A stretch of 64,000 nt of DNA from Pterois miles (lineage: Eukaryota; Chordata; Actinopteri; Perciformes; Scorpaenidae). Position numbers and translations under genes: made by a program. Of this stretch, positions 1 through 15,100 are shown one piece after another. The notes below the pieces were generated by a model, which saw only the letters and a list, made by a program, of their open reading frames with translations, searched no databases and had not been told where the DNA came from. Numbering within the stretch: the first letter of the stretch is position 1; every line of letters starts with the position of its first letter. The stretch spans positions 647,501 through 711,500 of the forward strand of contig CAMQGK010000154.1 in assembly GCA_947000775.1 (NCBI GenBank). The letters run 5' to 3'.

Positions 1-65
1 TTTAATATTGCCTCTCAGCGTTTTATAGGCCAGTTTGTACTAAACCGCTGTGTCTGTCTCTGCAG

Positions 66-137
66 TATGTCTTTGTGTCCCTGCTGTCCAGAGACAGCGT
101 CTACGACGTCCTCCGCAGGATCTGCACTCACCTGCAG
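66..137 (+). CDS. gramd2a: gramd2a exon: end of GRAM domain
   Basis: This is a 72-nt exon of 24 codons, from YVFVSLL to ICTHLQ. It is preceded by a pyrimidine-rich acceptor ending TCTGCAG and followed by donor GTCTGTG. It encodes the last strand and the C-terminal helix of the GRAM domain (SLLSRDSVYDVLRR), the PH-like fold that contacts phosphoinositides. It begins and ends in phase 0. The preceding exon is not in the window. Confidence 0.88.
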
Positions 138-3100
138 GTCTGTGCTTCAGACACTCAGTCATTCCTGTTTATAGCCCACAATATAGTCCACTTCCTTCCT
201 GTCTGACTCTGTCTGTTTCTAGGTGAACGGCAAGAGTCTGAGTCTGAAGCAGTACCTGGAGGAGCCCAGCTCGCTGTCCATGGTAACGACACGTTCACTT
301 TTATAAAGTTAACCTCAATTACCTATTTATAAATTAATTTGTATTTATAGACAGCGTTAACCTCACGTTCACTGTATTTATAGACAGCGTTAACCTCACA
401 TTCACCGTATTTATAGACAGCGTTAACCTCACATTCACCGTATTTATAGACAGCGTTAACCTCACATTCACCGTATTTATAGACAGCGTTAACCTCACAT
501 TCACCGTATTTATAGACAGCGTTAACCTCACGTTCACTGTATTTATAGACAGCGTTAACCTCACGTTCACCGTATTTATAGACAGTTTTAACCTCACGTT
601 CACCGTATTTATAGACAGCGTTAACCTCACATTCACCGTATTTATAGACAGCGTTAACCTCACGTTCACCGTATTTATAGACAGCGTTAACCTCACATTA
701 ACAGTATTTATAGACAGCGTTAACCTCACATTCACCGTATTTATAGACAGCGTTAACCTCACATTCACCGTATTTATAGACAGTTTTAACCTCACATTAA
801 CAGTATTTATAGACAGCGTTAACCTCACATTCACCGTATTTATAGAAGGTTACCTCACTTCACCGTTTTATAGACAGTTTTAACCTCACTGTTCACCGTT
901 TTATAGACAGCGTTAACCTCACATTCACCGTATTTATAGACAGTTTTAACCTCACGTTCACCGTATTTATAGACAGCGTTAACCTCACATTAACAGTATT
1001 TATAGACAGTTTTAACCTCACATTCACAGTATTTATAGACAGCGTTAACCTCACATTAACAGTATTTATAGACAGTTTTAACCCCACATTCACCGTATTT
1101 ATAGACAGCTTTAACCTCACATTCACCGTATTTATAGACAGCGTTAACCTCACATTCACCGTATTTATAGACAGCGTTAACCTCACATTCACCGTATTTA
1201 TAGACAGCGTTAACCTCACATTCACCGTATTTATAGACAGTTTTAACCTCACATTCACCGTATTTATAGACAGCGTTAACCTCACATTCACCGTATTTAT
1301 AGACAGTTTTAACCTCACGTTCACCGTTTTATAGCAGGTTCCTCATTCCCGGTTTGGTTTCCCGGATATGGTTTGTTTTTGAGGTTTCTGTTTTTGCAGT
1401 TTTAACTTCTTTTATAGGTTTTAACTCAATTCACTGTATTTATAGAGCGTTAACCCCACATTCACCATATTTATAGACAGTTTTAACCTCACATTCACTG
1501 TATTTATAGACAGCGTTACTCCGTTCACCGATTATAGGTTCTCGAATGAAGGAAAAGTTTTTGTTTTCATTTGTTTTTGCGTTCCTAATTACAGTATTTA
1601 TAGCAGTTTTAACCCCACATTCACTGTATTTATAGACAGCGTTAACCTCACATTAACAGTATTTATAGACAGTTTTACCTCACTTCACTGTTTTATAGAC
1701 AGCGTTAACCTCACATTAACAGTATTTATAGACAGTTTTAACCTCACATTCACCATATTTATAGACAGTTTTAACCTCACGTTCACCGTATTAATAGACA
1801 GTTTTAACCTCACATTCACCGTATTAATAGACAGTTTTAACCTCACGTTCACCGTATTTATAGACAGCGTTAACCTCACGCAACCCTTCACCGTATTAAT
1901 AGACAGTTTTAACCTAACATTCACCGTATTAATAGACAGTTTTAACCTCACATTCACTGTATTTATAGACAGCGTTAACCTCACATTCACTGTATTAATA
2001 GACAGTTTTAACCTAACATTCACCGTATTTATAGATAGCGTTAACCTCACGTTCACTGTATTAATAGACGTTTTAACCTCACATTCACCGTATTAATAGA
2101 CAGTTTTAACCTCACGTAGACCGTATTTATAGACAGAACAGAATATCTTGGTGTTTTGAAGAAATTATAATGGATATTTTCCACTGTTTTCTAACATTAA
2201 CAAAAGAGATAAATGGAAAAATCACAGATTGATTAATAATACAAATAGTTATTTGTTGCAGCCTTCGTTGACAACTTTCAATTCTTTGCACATATTTTAA
2301 GAAGCTCTAAGACGGATATCCAGCCCTAATTTACATACAGAAAGAAGACAAAGACGTCGTGTTGATGTGGGAGATATAAAAACCCATCAGAGGCTGAGAG
2401 GATGAAAGCTGATGTGTTAGATATGAGTCAGCAGTCAGTGAAAACAGGCTTAGCTGAATACCAGGAGCTGTTTTGGTCCTGTGGTGACCCTCAGTGACCC
2501 CTCAACGCTCCCCGGATAAGAGGCTTTTCCTGCGCTGCCTTCAGGTTCTGCCTGAAAAACTGTAAAGTGGAGTTGACGATGCATGACCCACTCAGAGGAA
2601 AGTGGTGACATTTAGTGAGCCACTGCTGATGTGATTTTTACCTAGAACAGCTGCTCAGTGTAGGTTTTATCAAACGGGAGGAATCAGTGACTTTGTTGGG
2701 GATCCACCAGGCTGCTGGTTGGAGTCTGAACATTTGATGTTGAAAGTTCATGAAGTCGTCCTGACTGTTTTCTGTCCTCTCTCCTGGTGTCTCTCTTTCA
2801 GGACGAGTATCCGGAGGTGTTGAAGTGGAGGAGGAAGCCTTCGCTCCCCGCCGTCTCCTCGTCCCTCCCAGACCTGCTGGGAAACTCCTCCCCCGGCCTC
2901 GCCACAGACACGCCCTTCAGCACGCACACGCTCACAGGTAGACCCGCCCACCTGTCAATCAACAGTCACGCAAACCCCCCTCAAGTCAAAGAACAAATAC
3001 TGTTGCAGCACCAGCTGCAGAGCTACACCTCCGCCATGTTGGACTGAAAGCTGCCAGACGCCAGTAAAACGTCCTCCTACAGAGACACGGACTAAAGTAG

Positions 3101-6100
3101 AACTACATTATTTATATATACAGTATATATATTTAATGTCTCTACTAAATGTCCTGTGTTGAACAATAAAATATTATTAATATTCAGACTATTATAACTA
3201 TTCACTTATTTATTTATTAGCCTTTTACCCGGCTGGATGTAGAAGAGGGTCCAGTAGAGTCCAGACCATGGATGTAGAAGAGGGTCCAGTAGAGTCCAGA
3301 CCATGGATGTAGAAGAGGGTCCAGTAGAGTCCAGACCATGGATGTAGAGGAGGGTCCAGTAGAGTCCAGACCATGGATGTAGAAGAGGGTCCAGTAGAGT
3401 CCAGACCATGGATGTAGAAGAGGGTCCAGTAGAGTCCAGACCATGGATGTAGAAGAGGGTCCGGCAGAGGGTCCGGCAGAGTCCAGACCATGGATGTAGA
3501 AGAGGGTCCAGTAGAATCCAGACCATGGATGTAGAGGTTGTGTCCTGTGCTGTCAGTAAATAGCTCCATGCTACTAGCTCTGCTAGCTACTAGCTCTGCT
3601 AGCTACCGGCTCTGCTAGCTACCGGCTCTGCTAGCTACCGGCTCTGCTAGCTACTAGCCGATAGCCGGTTGTTTGTGAACAGAGACGTTAATCCAGGCTG
3701 ACAGCAGACAGCTGATGGGTGGATTAGAAGAATTACAGAATAATTACAGCAATAGATATTATTACAGCCTCATCCAGCTAGAGGAAGCTGGTAGAAGCAG
3801 AGATGTGATATGAGCTGCAGGGCAGAGCAGTCTGAGGGTCCGGCAGAGTCCAGACCATGGATGTAGAAGAGGGTCCAGTAGAGTCCAGACCATGGATGTA
3901 GAGGTTGTGTCCTGTGCTGTCAGTAAATAGCTCCATGCTACCGGCTCTGCTAGCTACCGGCTCTGCTAGCTACCGGCTCTGCTAGCTACCGGCTCTGCTA
4001 GCTACCGGCTCTGCTAGCTACCGGCTCTGCTAGCTAGTAGCTCTGCTAGCTACCGGCTCTGCTAGCTACCGGGCTCTGCTAGCTACCGGCTCTGCTAGCT
4101 ACCGGCTCTGCTAGCTACCGGCTCTGCTAGCTACCGGCTCTGCTAGCTCCTGGCTGATAGCCGGTTGTTTGTGAACAGAGACGTTAATCCAGGCTGACAG
4201 CAGACAGCTGATGGGTGGATTAGAAGATAATAACAGTGATCAATTACAGCCAATAGATCATTATTCCAGCCACATCCAGCTAGCAGGAAGCTGGTAGAAG
4301 CAGAGATGTGATATGAGCTGCAGGGCGGAGCAGTCTGAGGGTCTGATGATCAATATGGAGGAAAATAACTCTGGATTCAGCTGGTAGTGACTTTTACTAC
4401 TTTTAGGACATCAGGATTTAAATGAGGACATTTCAGTGTCCTACTGGGATACTGATTTACTTCTATCTCTATTTACTGTATACAATCATGAGCACAGGCT
4501 CATCAGCGTCTTCAGTCTAAAATGGCGGCAGCACCACGTAGCGGCTGCTGCACCAGAGTTTCATCTCTTTGCTTCACACTCTGTGCCTGAGTTACACTGA
4601 GGTGCTGAGATACCTAACAAAGCTGTTTGGTCGTGTCTGTGTGCAGACAGCAGTCTGGAAACAGAGAAGATCCTGCTGACAGAACCAGTACCTGAACTGG
4701 GTCACCTGGAGTACCAGCTGCTGAAACTCTTCATCCTGCTGTGAGTACCACAGTACACAGAAAGTACAAGAAAATACCCAGAAAACTCTGATTCTCAATC
4801 CTCCAGAAGCAAAAGTCTGAAAATAACCAAAACGTTCATAAAACTGCAGACACCCCAAAGTGTCACTCAGTAACTTAAATAACTTGTATATTGTGTTCTA
4901 TTAAAATATATATATATAAATTTATCAACACAAAACATCCAGGATGTGACTAAAAACACTTAAAAATGGCCCTGAAAACCTCCAAAACATCAGAACACAC
5001 AGACAACAGGGTATGGGTGTGTAAATATTACTAATCAGTATTAGTGGGTGTATTAAATCTCAGGTTTAGAGTCTTGTGTTTTCCAGTTTTGTCTCAGAAC
5101 TGTGAACATACAGGATATTTTATTGTTGGTGTGTGTTGCCACCTGCTGGCTGAATATCTCACATGGCCACATGCAATATATAACTTTAAAGTATACTTTG
5201 TCAAAGTGCAGCCAGTGACGGCCCTCAGATACCGAGTGCTGCCCCTGAACGTGACACGAATGCATCATGTTAAATCACCCAGGGGCTCACCTCTAAGTGA
5301 GCCAGGCTACGAGCTGTCAGCTGGTGGTCTCGCCGGTGGTCTCGCCGGTGGTCTCGCCGGTGGTCTCGCTGGTGGTCTCGCTGGGGTGGTCTCGCTGGTG
5401 GTCTCGCCGGTGGTCTCGCCGGAATCATCAGGTCATTGGTGCTGGTGCTCAATCACATGCTGGCTCCCTGAAATAGATTAGTCATGAAAACTTTCAGATC
5501 GCCTGATATAATATGTCAAAACAGTGTGCTAATCAGATTCTATTGACTTTTATGACATGCTATTCTGTCACCATTTAGTGATTATTTTTATTTATATGTT
5601 TTTACACACTAAACTGACTTGTTCACGACGTTTTCCAACTACTTCTACTATGACTTTGTTTTTGGACATGCTATACGGTAAATTGTTTTGTAAAAATGTT
5701 CAACATACTATACTATGATCTTGTATGACATACTGTAACTGGTGATGACATATTATAGTATGACTTGTTATGGCGTATCAATTTTTTGAGAAATTACTGT
5801 ATTATGACTTTTTTCGTCTTTTCTCGACATGCTATACTATGACTTTTTCCAACATACTATACTATGACTTTTCGTGTCTTTTTTCGACAATCTATACTCT
5901 TGACATTTTTTGACATAGTATATGATGACTTTTTCCGACATACTGTGACTTTTTTCGACAAACTATACTATGACATTTATTATGACTTTTTTGACATACT
6001 ATACAATGAATTTATGAGATTTGCCATTTACTATACGATGACATTTTCCAACATACTATACTATGACTTTTTTCATGACGTTATCAACATACTATACTAT

Positions 6101-9100
6101 GACTTTTTTCGACATACTATACTATGACTTTTTTCGACATGCAATACTATGATTTTTTTTCGACATGCAATACTATGACTTTTTTCGACATACTATACTA
6201 TGACTTTTTTCGACATACTATACTATGACTTTTTTCGACATACTATACTATGACTTTTTTCGACATACTATACTATGACTTTTTTTCGACATGCTATACT
6301 ATGACTTTTTTCGACATACTATACCCTGACGTTTTTTATGACTTTTTTTCGACATACTATACTATGACTTTTTTATGATTTTTTCGGCATACTATACTGT
6401 GACATTGTAATACTATACTTTTTTTGTGACGTTTTACGACATACTATACGATGACTTATTTCGACATACTATACTGTGACTTTTTTCGACATGCTATACT
6501 ATGACATTTTCTGACATACTATACTGATTCTTTTTTTCGACATACTATACTATGACATTGTCCGACATACTATACTATGACTTTGTTTTTCTTGACTTTT
6601 TTCGACATGCTATACAATGACTTTTTTCGACATACTATACTATGATTTTTTTGACATAATTTACTATGACTTTTTTTGAGATACTATACTGACTTTTTTG
6701 ACATACTATACTATGACTTTTTTGACATACTATACTATGGCTTTTTTCGACGTACTATACGATGACTTTTTTACTTTTTTCGACATACTATACTATGACG
6801 TTTTTTTTCACATGCTATACTATGACATTTTCTTGACTTTTTTCGACGTACTATACTGATGACTTTTTTCGACATACTACACTATGACTTTTTATGACTT
6901 TTTTCGACATACTATACTATGATTTTTTGACATAATTTACTGACTTTTTCGACATGCTATACTGTGACGTTTTTTATGACTTTTTTTATACATGCTATAC
7001 TATGATTTTTTTGACATACTATACTTTGACATTTTCTTGACTTTTTTGACATACTATACTATGACTTTTTTCAACAAACTATACTATGATTTCTTTATGA
7101 CTTTTCGACATACTATACTATAATATTTTGTTGACTTTTTTCGACATACTATATGATTTTTTTTTGACATACTATACTATGATTTTTTTTACATACTATA
7201 CTATAATTTCTTTATGACTTTTTTCGACATACTATACTATGACGTCTTTTATGACTTTTTTCGACATACTATACTACGACATTTTCTTTACTTTTTTGAC
7301 ATACTACACTATGACTTTGTTTATGACTTTTTTCAACATACTATACTATGACTTTTTTCAACATACTATACTATGACTTTTTTTTTTTTTCAACATACTA
7401 TACTATGACTTTTGTAGACATACTATACTATGACTTTTGTCGACATACTATACTATGATTTCTTTATGACTTTTTTTTGACATACTATACTATGACGTCT
7501 TTTATGACTTTTTTCGACATACTATACTACGACATTTTCTTTACTTTTTTCGACATGCTATACTGTGACGTTTTTTATGACTTTTTTAAACATACTATAC
7601 TATGACTTTTTTTTTCAACATACTATACTATGATTTTTTTCGACATACTATACTGTGACTTTTTTTGACATACTATACCCTGACGTTTTTCGACATATTA
7701 TATTGTCACTTTTTTCGACATGCTATTCTATGACATTGTCCGACAAACTATACTATGACTTTTTTCGTCATACTATACTATGATTTTTTTGACATACTAT
7801 ACTATGATTTTTTTACATACTATACTAAGATTTTTTTTTACATACTATACTATGACTTTTTTTTACTTTTTTCAACATACTATACTATAACTTTGTTCGA
7901 CATACTGTACTATGATTTCTTTATGACTTTTTTCGACATACTATACTATCGACGTCTTTTTATGACTGTTTTCGACATACTATACTATGATTTTTTTTGA
8001 CATACTATACTCGGATGTTTTTTATGATTTTTTTGGCATGCTATACTATGATTTCTTTATCTTTTCGACATACTATACTATGACTTTTTTAAACATACTA
8101 TACTATGACTTTTTTCGACATACGATACTATGACATTTTCTTGACTTTTTTCGACATGCTATACTATGATTTTTTTTTCAACATACTATACTATGACATT
8201 TTTATGACTTTTTCGACATACTATACTATGACTTTTTATGACTTTTTTTCCACATCGTATATAATGAAATTTTTTTCGACATACTATGTTGACTTTTTTC
8301 CACTTTACTTTGATTTCTTTTTTTTCGACATACTATACTATAACATTTTCTTGATTTTTTTCGAAATACTACACTATGACTTTTTTCGACATACTATAAC
8401 ATTTTCTTTACATCTATACTAATTTTTTCGACATACTATACTATGACGTTTTTTCGACTTTTTTCGACATACTATACTATGATATTTTTTTTTTTTGACA
8501 TACTATACTTTGGCATTTTCTTGACTTTTTTGACATACTATACTATGACTTTTTTCGACATACTATACTATGACTTTTTTCTCTTACTATATTTTTTACA
8601 TACTATACTATGACTTTTTTTTTTGACTATTTTCGACATACTATACTTGTTTCTTTATGACTTTTGTTGACATACTATACTATGATGTCTTTTATGACTT
8701 TTTTTGACATACTATACTACGACATTTTTTTGACTTTTTTCGACATGCTATACGTGACTTTTTTGCTTTTTAAACATAATTTTTACTTTTTTCAACATAC
8801 TATACTATGACTTTTTTCAACATACTATACTATGACTTTATTTTTTTCAACATACTATACTATGACTTTTTTTACTTTTTTCAACATACTATACTATGAC
8901 TTTTTTTCGACATCCTATACTATGATGTTTTTTATGACTTTTTTCGACATACTATACTATGATGTTTTATATGACTTTTTTTCGACATGCTATACTTTGA
9001 CTTTTTCTGACATACCACACTATGACTTTTTTCGACATACTATACTATGACTTTTTTTATGACTTTTTTCGACATGCTATACTATGACATTGTCCGACAT

Positions 9101-12100
9101 ACTATACTATTACTTTTTTCATGACTTTATCAACATACTATACTATGACTTTTTTTTAGTTTTTGCGACATACTATACTAGGACTTTTTTCAACATGCTA
9201 TACTATGACTTTTTTTGACATACTATACTAGGATTTCGTCATAATATTTTTCGACATACTATACTATGACATTTTTATGACTTTTTTCGACATACTATTC
9301 TATGATTTCTTTATGACTTTTCGACATACTATACTATAACATTTTGTTGACTTTTTTCGATATACTATATCATGCATTTTTGGCTTTTTTCGACATACTA
9401 TACTGACTTTTGTTTACATTTTCGACATACTATACTATAACATTTTCTTGACTTTTTTCCACATACTGTACTTTGACTTTTTTTGACATACTATACTATA
9501 ACATTTTTCGACATACTATACCCTGACGTTTTTTATGACTTTTTTTCAACATACTATGCTATGACGTTAGGATTTTTTTCGACATACTATATAATGACAT
9601 TTTTAGGACTTTTTTTGACATGCTATACTGTGACGTTTTTTATGACTTTTTTAAACTTACTATACTATGACTTTTTTAAACATACTATACTATGACTTTT
9701 TTCAACATACTATACTAATACTTTTTTCGACATACTATACTGTGGTGTTTTTATGACTTTTTTCGGCATACTATACTAATACTTTTTTCGACATACTATA
9801 CTGTGGCGTTTTTATGACTTTTTTCGGCATACTATACTATGACGTCTTTTATGACTTTTTTGACATGCTATACTATGACTTTTTATGATTTTTTTTCGAC
9901 ATACTTTATAATGATATTTTTAGGAGTTTTTTCGACATACTATACTGACATTTGTTTTTTACTTTTTCGAAATCCTATACTATGACTTTTTATGACTTTT
10001 TTCGACATACCATACTATGACTTTTTTATTACTTTTTTCGACATACTATACTATGACTTTTTTTATTACTTTTTTCGATATGCTATACTATGACATTGTC
10101 CGACATACTATACTATTGCTTTTTTCATGACTTTATCAACATACTATACTATGACTTTTTTTTAGTTTTTGCGACATACTATACTAGGACTTTTTTCAAC
10201 ATGCTATACTATGACTTTTTTTGACATACTATACTAGGATTTCTTCATAATTTTTTTCGACATGCTATACTATGACATTTTTATGACTTTTTTCAACATA
10301 CTATTCTATGATTTCTTTATGACTTTTCGACATACTATACTATAACATTTTGTTGACTTTTTTCGACATACTATACTATGATTTTTTTTGACATACTATA
10401 CTATGACTTTTTTTTCGACTTTTTTCGACTTGCTATACTATGATTTTTTTTACATACTATACTATGATTTTTTTACATACTATACTATGACATTTTTTTC
10501 GACTTTTTTCAACAGACTATACTACAACTTTGGTCGACATACTATACTATGATTTCTTTATGACTTTTTTCGACATACTATACTATGATTTTTTTCGACA
10601 TACCATACTATGACTTTTTTTTAAACATACTATACTATGACTTTTTTCGACATACTATATTATAACATTTTCTTGACTTTTTTCGACATACTATACTATG
10701 ACTTTTTATTATTTTTTTCGACATCGTATATAATGAAATTTTTTTCGACATACTATATTGACTTTTTTTGACTTTTTTCGACATACTATACTATGATTTT
10801 TTGACATACTATACTATGATTTTTTTTTACATACTATACTATGAAATTTTTTTTTGACTTTTTTTCGACATACTATACTATGACTTTTGTAGACATACTA
10901 TACTGACTTTTTTAAACTTTTTTCGACATACTATACTGACTTTTTTACTTTTTTCAACATACTATACTATGACTTTTTTCAACATACTATACTATGACTT
11001 TTTTCAACATACTATACGATGACTTTTTTTCGACATACTATACTATGACATTTTCATGACTTTTTTCGACATACTATACTTTTTTTTACTTTTTTCGACA
11101 TACTATATTTTAACATTTTCTTGACTTTTTTGACATACTATACTGACTTTTTTCGACATACTATACTGACATTTGTTTTTTACTTTTTCGAAATCCTATA
11201 CTATGACTTTTTATGACTTTTTTCGACATACTATACTGTGACTTTTTTCGACATGCATACTTTGACATTTTCTGAAATACCACACTATGACTTTTTTCGA
11301 CATACCATACTATGACTTTTTTATTACTTTTTTCGACATACTATACTATGACTTTTTCCAAAAAATATTACTTTTTTTATTTTTTTCGACATGCTATACT
11401 ATGACATTGTCCGACATACTATACTATTACTTTTTTCATGACTTTATCAACATGCTATACTATGACTTTTTTTGACATACTATACTAGGATTTCTTCATA
11501 ATTTTTTTCGACATAGTATACTATGACATTTTTATGACTTTTTTCAACATACTATTCTATGATTTCTTTATGACTTTTCGACATACTATACTATAACATT
11601 TTGTTGACTTTTTTCGACATACTATACTATGATTTTTTTTGACATACTATACTATGATTTTTTTTCGACTTTTTTCGACTTGCTATACTATGATTTTTTT
11701 TACATACTATACTATGATTTTTTTACATACTATACTATGACTTTTTTCGACATACTATATTATAACATTTTCTTGACTTTTTTCGACATACTATACTATG
11801 ACTTTTTATTATTTTTTTCGACATCGTATATAATGAAATTTTTTTCGACATACTATACTATGACTTTTTTTTGACTTTTTTCGACATACTATACTATGAC
11901 TTTTGTAGACATACTATACTATGACTTTTTCGACATACTATACTATGACTTTTTTTACTTTTTTCAACATACTATACTATGACTTTTTTCGACATACTAT
12001 ACTATGATGTTTTATATGACTTTTTTCGACATACTATACTATGATGTTTTATATGACTTTTTTTGACATACTATACTATGACTTTTTTCGGCATACCGTA

Positions 12101-15100
12101 CTATGACATTTTTTATGACTTTTTTCGACATACTATACTATGACTTTTTTTACTTTTTTCAACATACTATACTATGACTTTTTTCAACATACTATACTAT
12201 GACTTTTTTCGACATACTATATATATTTTATGACTTTTTTCAACATACTATACTATGACTTTTTTCTGCATACTATACATATTTTTATGACATTTTTTGA
12301 CTTTTTTCGACATACGATACTATGACATTTTTATGACTTTTTTCGATATACTATACTGACTTTTTTACTTTTTTCGACATACTATATTATGACATTTTCT
12401 TGACTTTTTTCGACATACTATACTATGATTTCTTTATGATTATTTTCAACATACTATACTATGATTTCTTTATGACTATTTTCAACATACTATATATTTC
12501 TGTATGACTTTTTTTTATTATGACATTTTTTCAACATACTATAGTATGACTTTTTTTCGACATACTATACTATGACTTTTTATGATTTTTTTCGATATAC
12601 TATATAATGACATTTTTGGACTTTTTTCGACATCCTATACTATGATTTTTTTGACATACTATACTTTGGCATTTTCTTGACTTTTTTAACATACTATACC
12701 ATGACTTTTTTCGACATACTATACTGACTTTTTTTTTTTTACTTTTTTCGACATACTATACTGTGACTTTTTTCGACATACTATACTATTACTTTTTTCG
12801 ACATACTATACTGTGACGTCTTTTATGACTATTTTCGACATACTATACTATGACTTTTTTCAACATACTATACTATGACTTTTTTCAACATACTATACTA
12901 TGACTTTTTTCGACATACTATACTATGATGTTTTATATGACTTTTTTCAACATACTATACTATGACATTTTTTCAACATACTATACTATGACTTTTTTCG
13001 ACATACTATACTATGACTTTTTTTACTTTTTTCAACATACTATACTATGACTTTTTTCAACATACTATACTATGACTTTTTTCGGCATACTATATAATGA
13101 CTTTTTTCGGCATACCGTACTATGACATTTTTTATGACTTTTTTCGACATACGATACTATGACATTTTTATGACTTTTTTCGACATACTATACTGACTTT
13201 TTTACTTTTTTCGACATACTATATTATGACATTTTCTTGACTTTTTTCGACATACTATACTATGATTTCTTTATGACTATTTTCAACATACTATACTATG
13301 ATTTCTTTATGACTTTTTTCAACATACCATACTATGACATTTTTTCAACATACTATAGTATGACTTTTTTTCGACATACTATACTATGACTTTTTATGAT
13401 TTTTTTCGATATACTATATAATGACATTTTTGGACTTTTTTCGACATACTATACTATAACATTTTTTGACATACTATACCCTGACGTTTTTTATGACTTT
13501 TTTTCAACATACTATACTATGACTTTTTTCGACATACTATACTATGATTTCTTCATGACTTTTTTCTTGACTTTTTTCGACATACAATACTATGACTTTT
13601 TTTCAACATACTATACTATGACGTTATGATTTTTTTCTGTACTGTGATTTCTTTATGACTTTTTTCGACATACTATACTATGATTTTTTTGACATACTAT
13701 ACAATGACTTTTTCCGACTTTTTTCGACATACTATACTATGAATTTTTTAAACATACTATACTATGACTTTTTTCGACATACGATACTATGACATTTTTA
13801 TGACTTTTTTCAACATACTATTCTATGATTTCTTTATGACTTTTCGACATACTATACTATGACATTTTTATGACTTTTTTCGACATACTATTCTATGATT
13901 TCTTTATGACTTTTCGACATACTATACTATAACATTTTGTTGACTTTTTTCGACATACTATACTATGATTTTTTTTGACATACTATACTATGACTTTTTT
14001 TCGACTTTTTTCGACTTGCTATACTATGATTTTTTTTTACATACTATACTATGATTTTTTTACATACTATACTATGATTTTTTTACATACTATACTATGA
14101 CTTTTTTCGACATACTATATTATAACATTTTCTTGACTTTTTTCGACATACTATACTATGACTTTTTATTATTTTTTTCGACATCGTATATAATGAAATT
14201 TTTTTCAACATACTATATTGACTTTTTTTTACTTTTTTTCGACATACTATACTATGACTTTTTCGACATACTATACTATGACTTTTTTTACTTTTTTCAA
14301 CATACTATACTATGACTTTTTTCGACATACTATACTATGATGTTTTATATGACTTTTTTCGACATACTATACTATGATGTTTTATATGACTTTTTTTGAC
14401 ATACTATACTATGACTTTTTTCGGCATACCGTACTATGACATTTTTTATGACTTTTTTCGACATACTATACTATGACTTTTTTTTAACTTTTTTCGACAT
14501 ACTATACTATGACATTTTCTTGACTTTTTTCGACATGCTATACTATGACTTTTTTCAACATACTATACTGTGACATTTTCTATGACTTTTTTCGACATAC
14601 TATACCATGACTTTTTTACTTTTTTCGACATACTATACTACTTTTTTTGACTTTTTTCAACATACTATACTACGTCACTTTTTTTCGACATACTATACTA
14701 TGATATTTTTATGACTTTTTTCGACATACTATACTGACTCTTTTTGACTTTTTTCGACATACTATATTATGACATTTTTTTTTTTCGACATACTATACTA
14801 TGATTTCTTTATGACTATTTTCAACATACTATACTATGATTTCTTTATGACTTTTTTCAACATACTATAGTATGACTTTTTTTCGACATACTATACTATG
14901 ACTTTTTATGATTTTTTTCGATATACTATATAATGACATTTTTGGACTTTTTTCGACATACTATACTATAACATTTTTTGACATACTATACCCTGACGTT
15001 TTTTATGACTTTTTTTCAACATACTATACTATGACTTTTTTCGACATACTATACTATGATTTCTTTATGACTTTTTTCTTGACTTTTTTCGACATACAAT

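Noticed and set aside
334..2056. Reverse-strand open frames of 123-166 codons with NVRLTLSINTV repeats, a possible repeat protein
   Set aside because: They are created by a stop-free frame of the 33-bp intronic minisatellite, with no promoter, start context or non-repeat domain.
5044..5481. 145-codon forward frame with AGGL repeats
   Set aside because: Its only striking part is the 12-bp minisatellite, and it lies in a gramd2a intron with no splice support.
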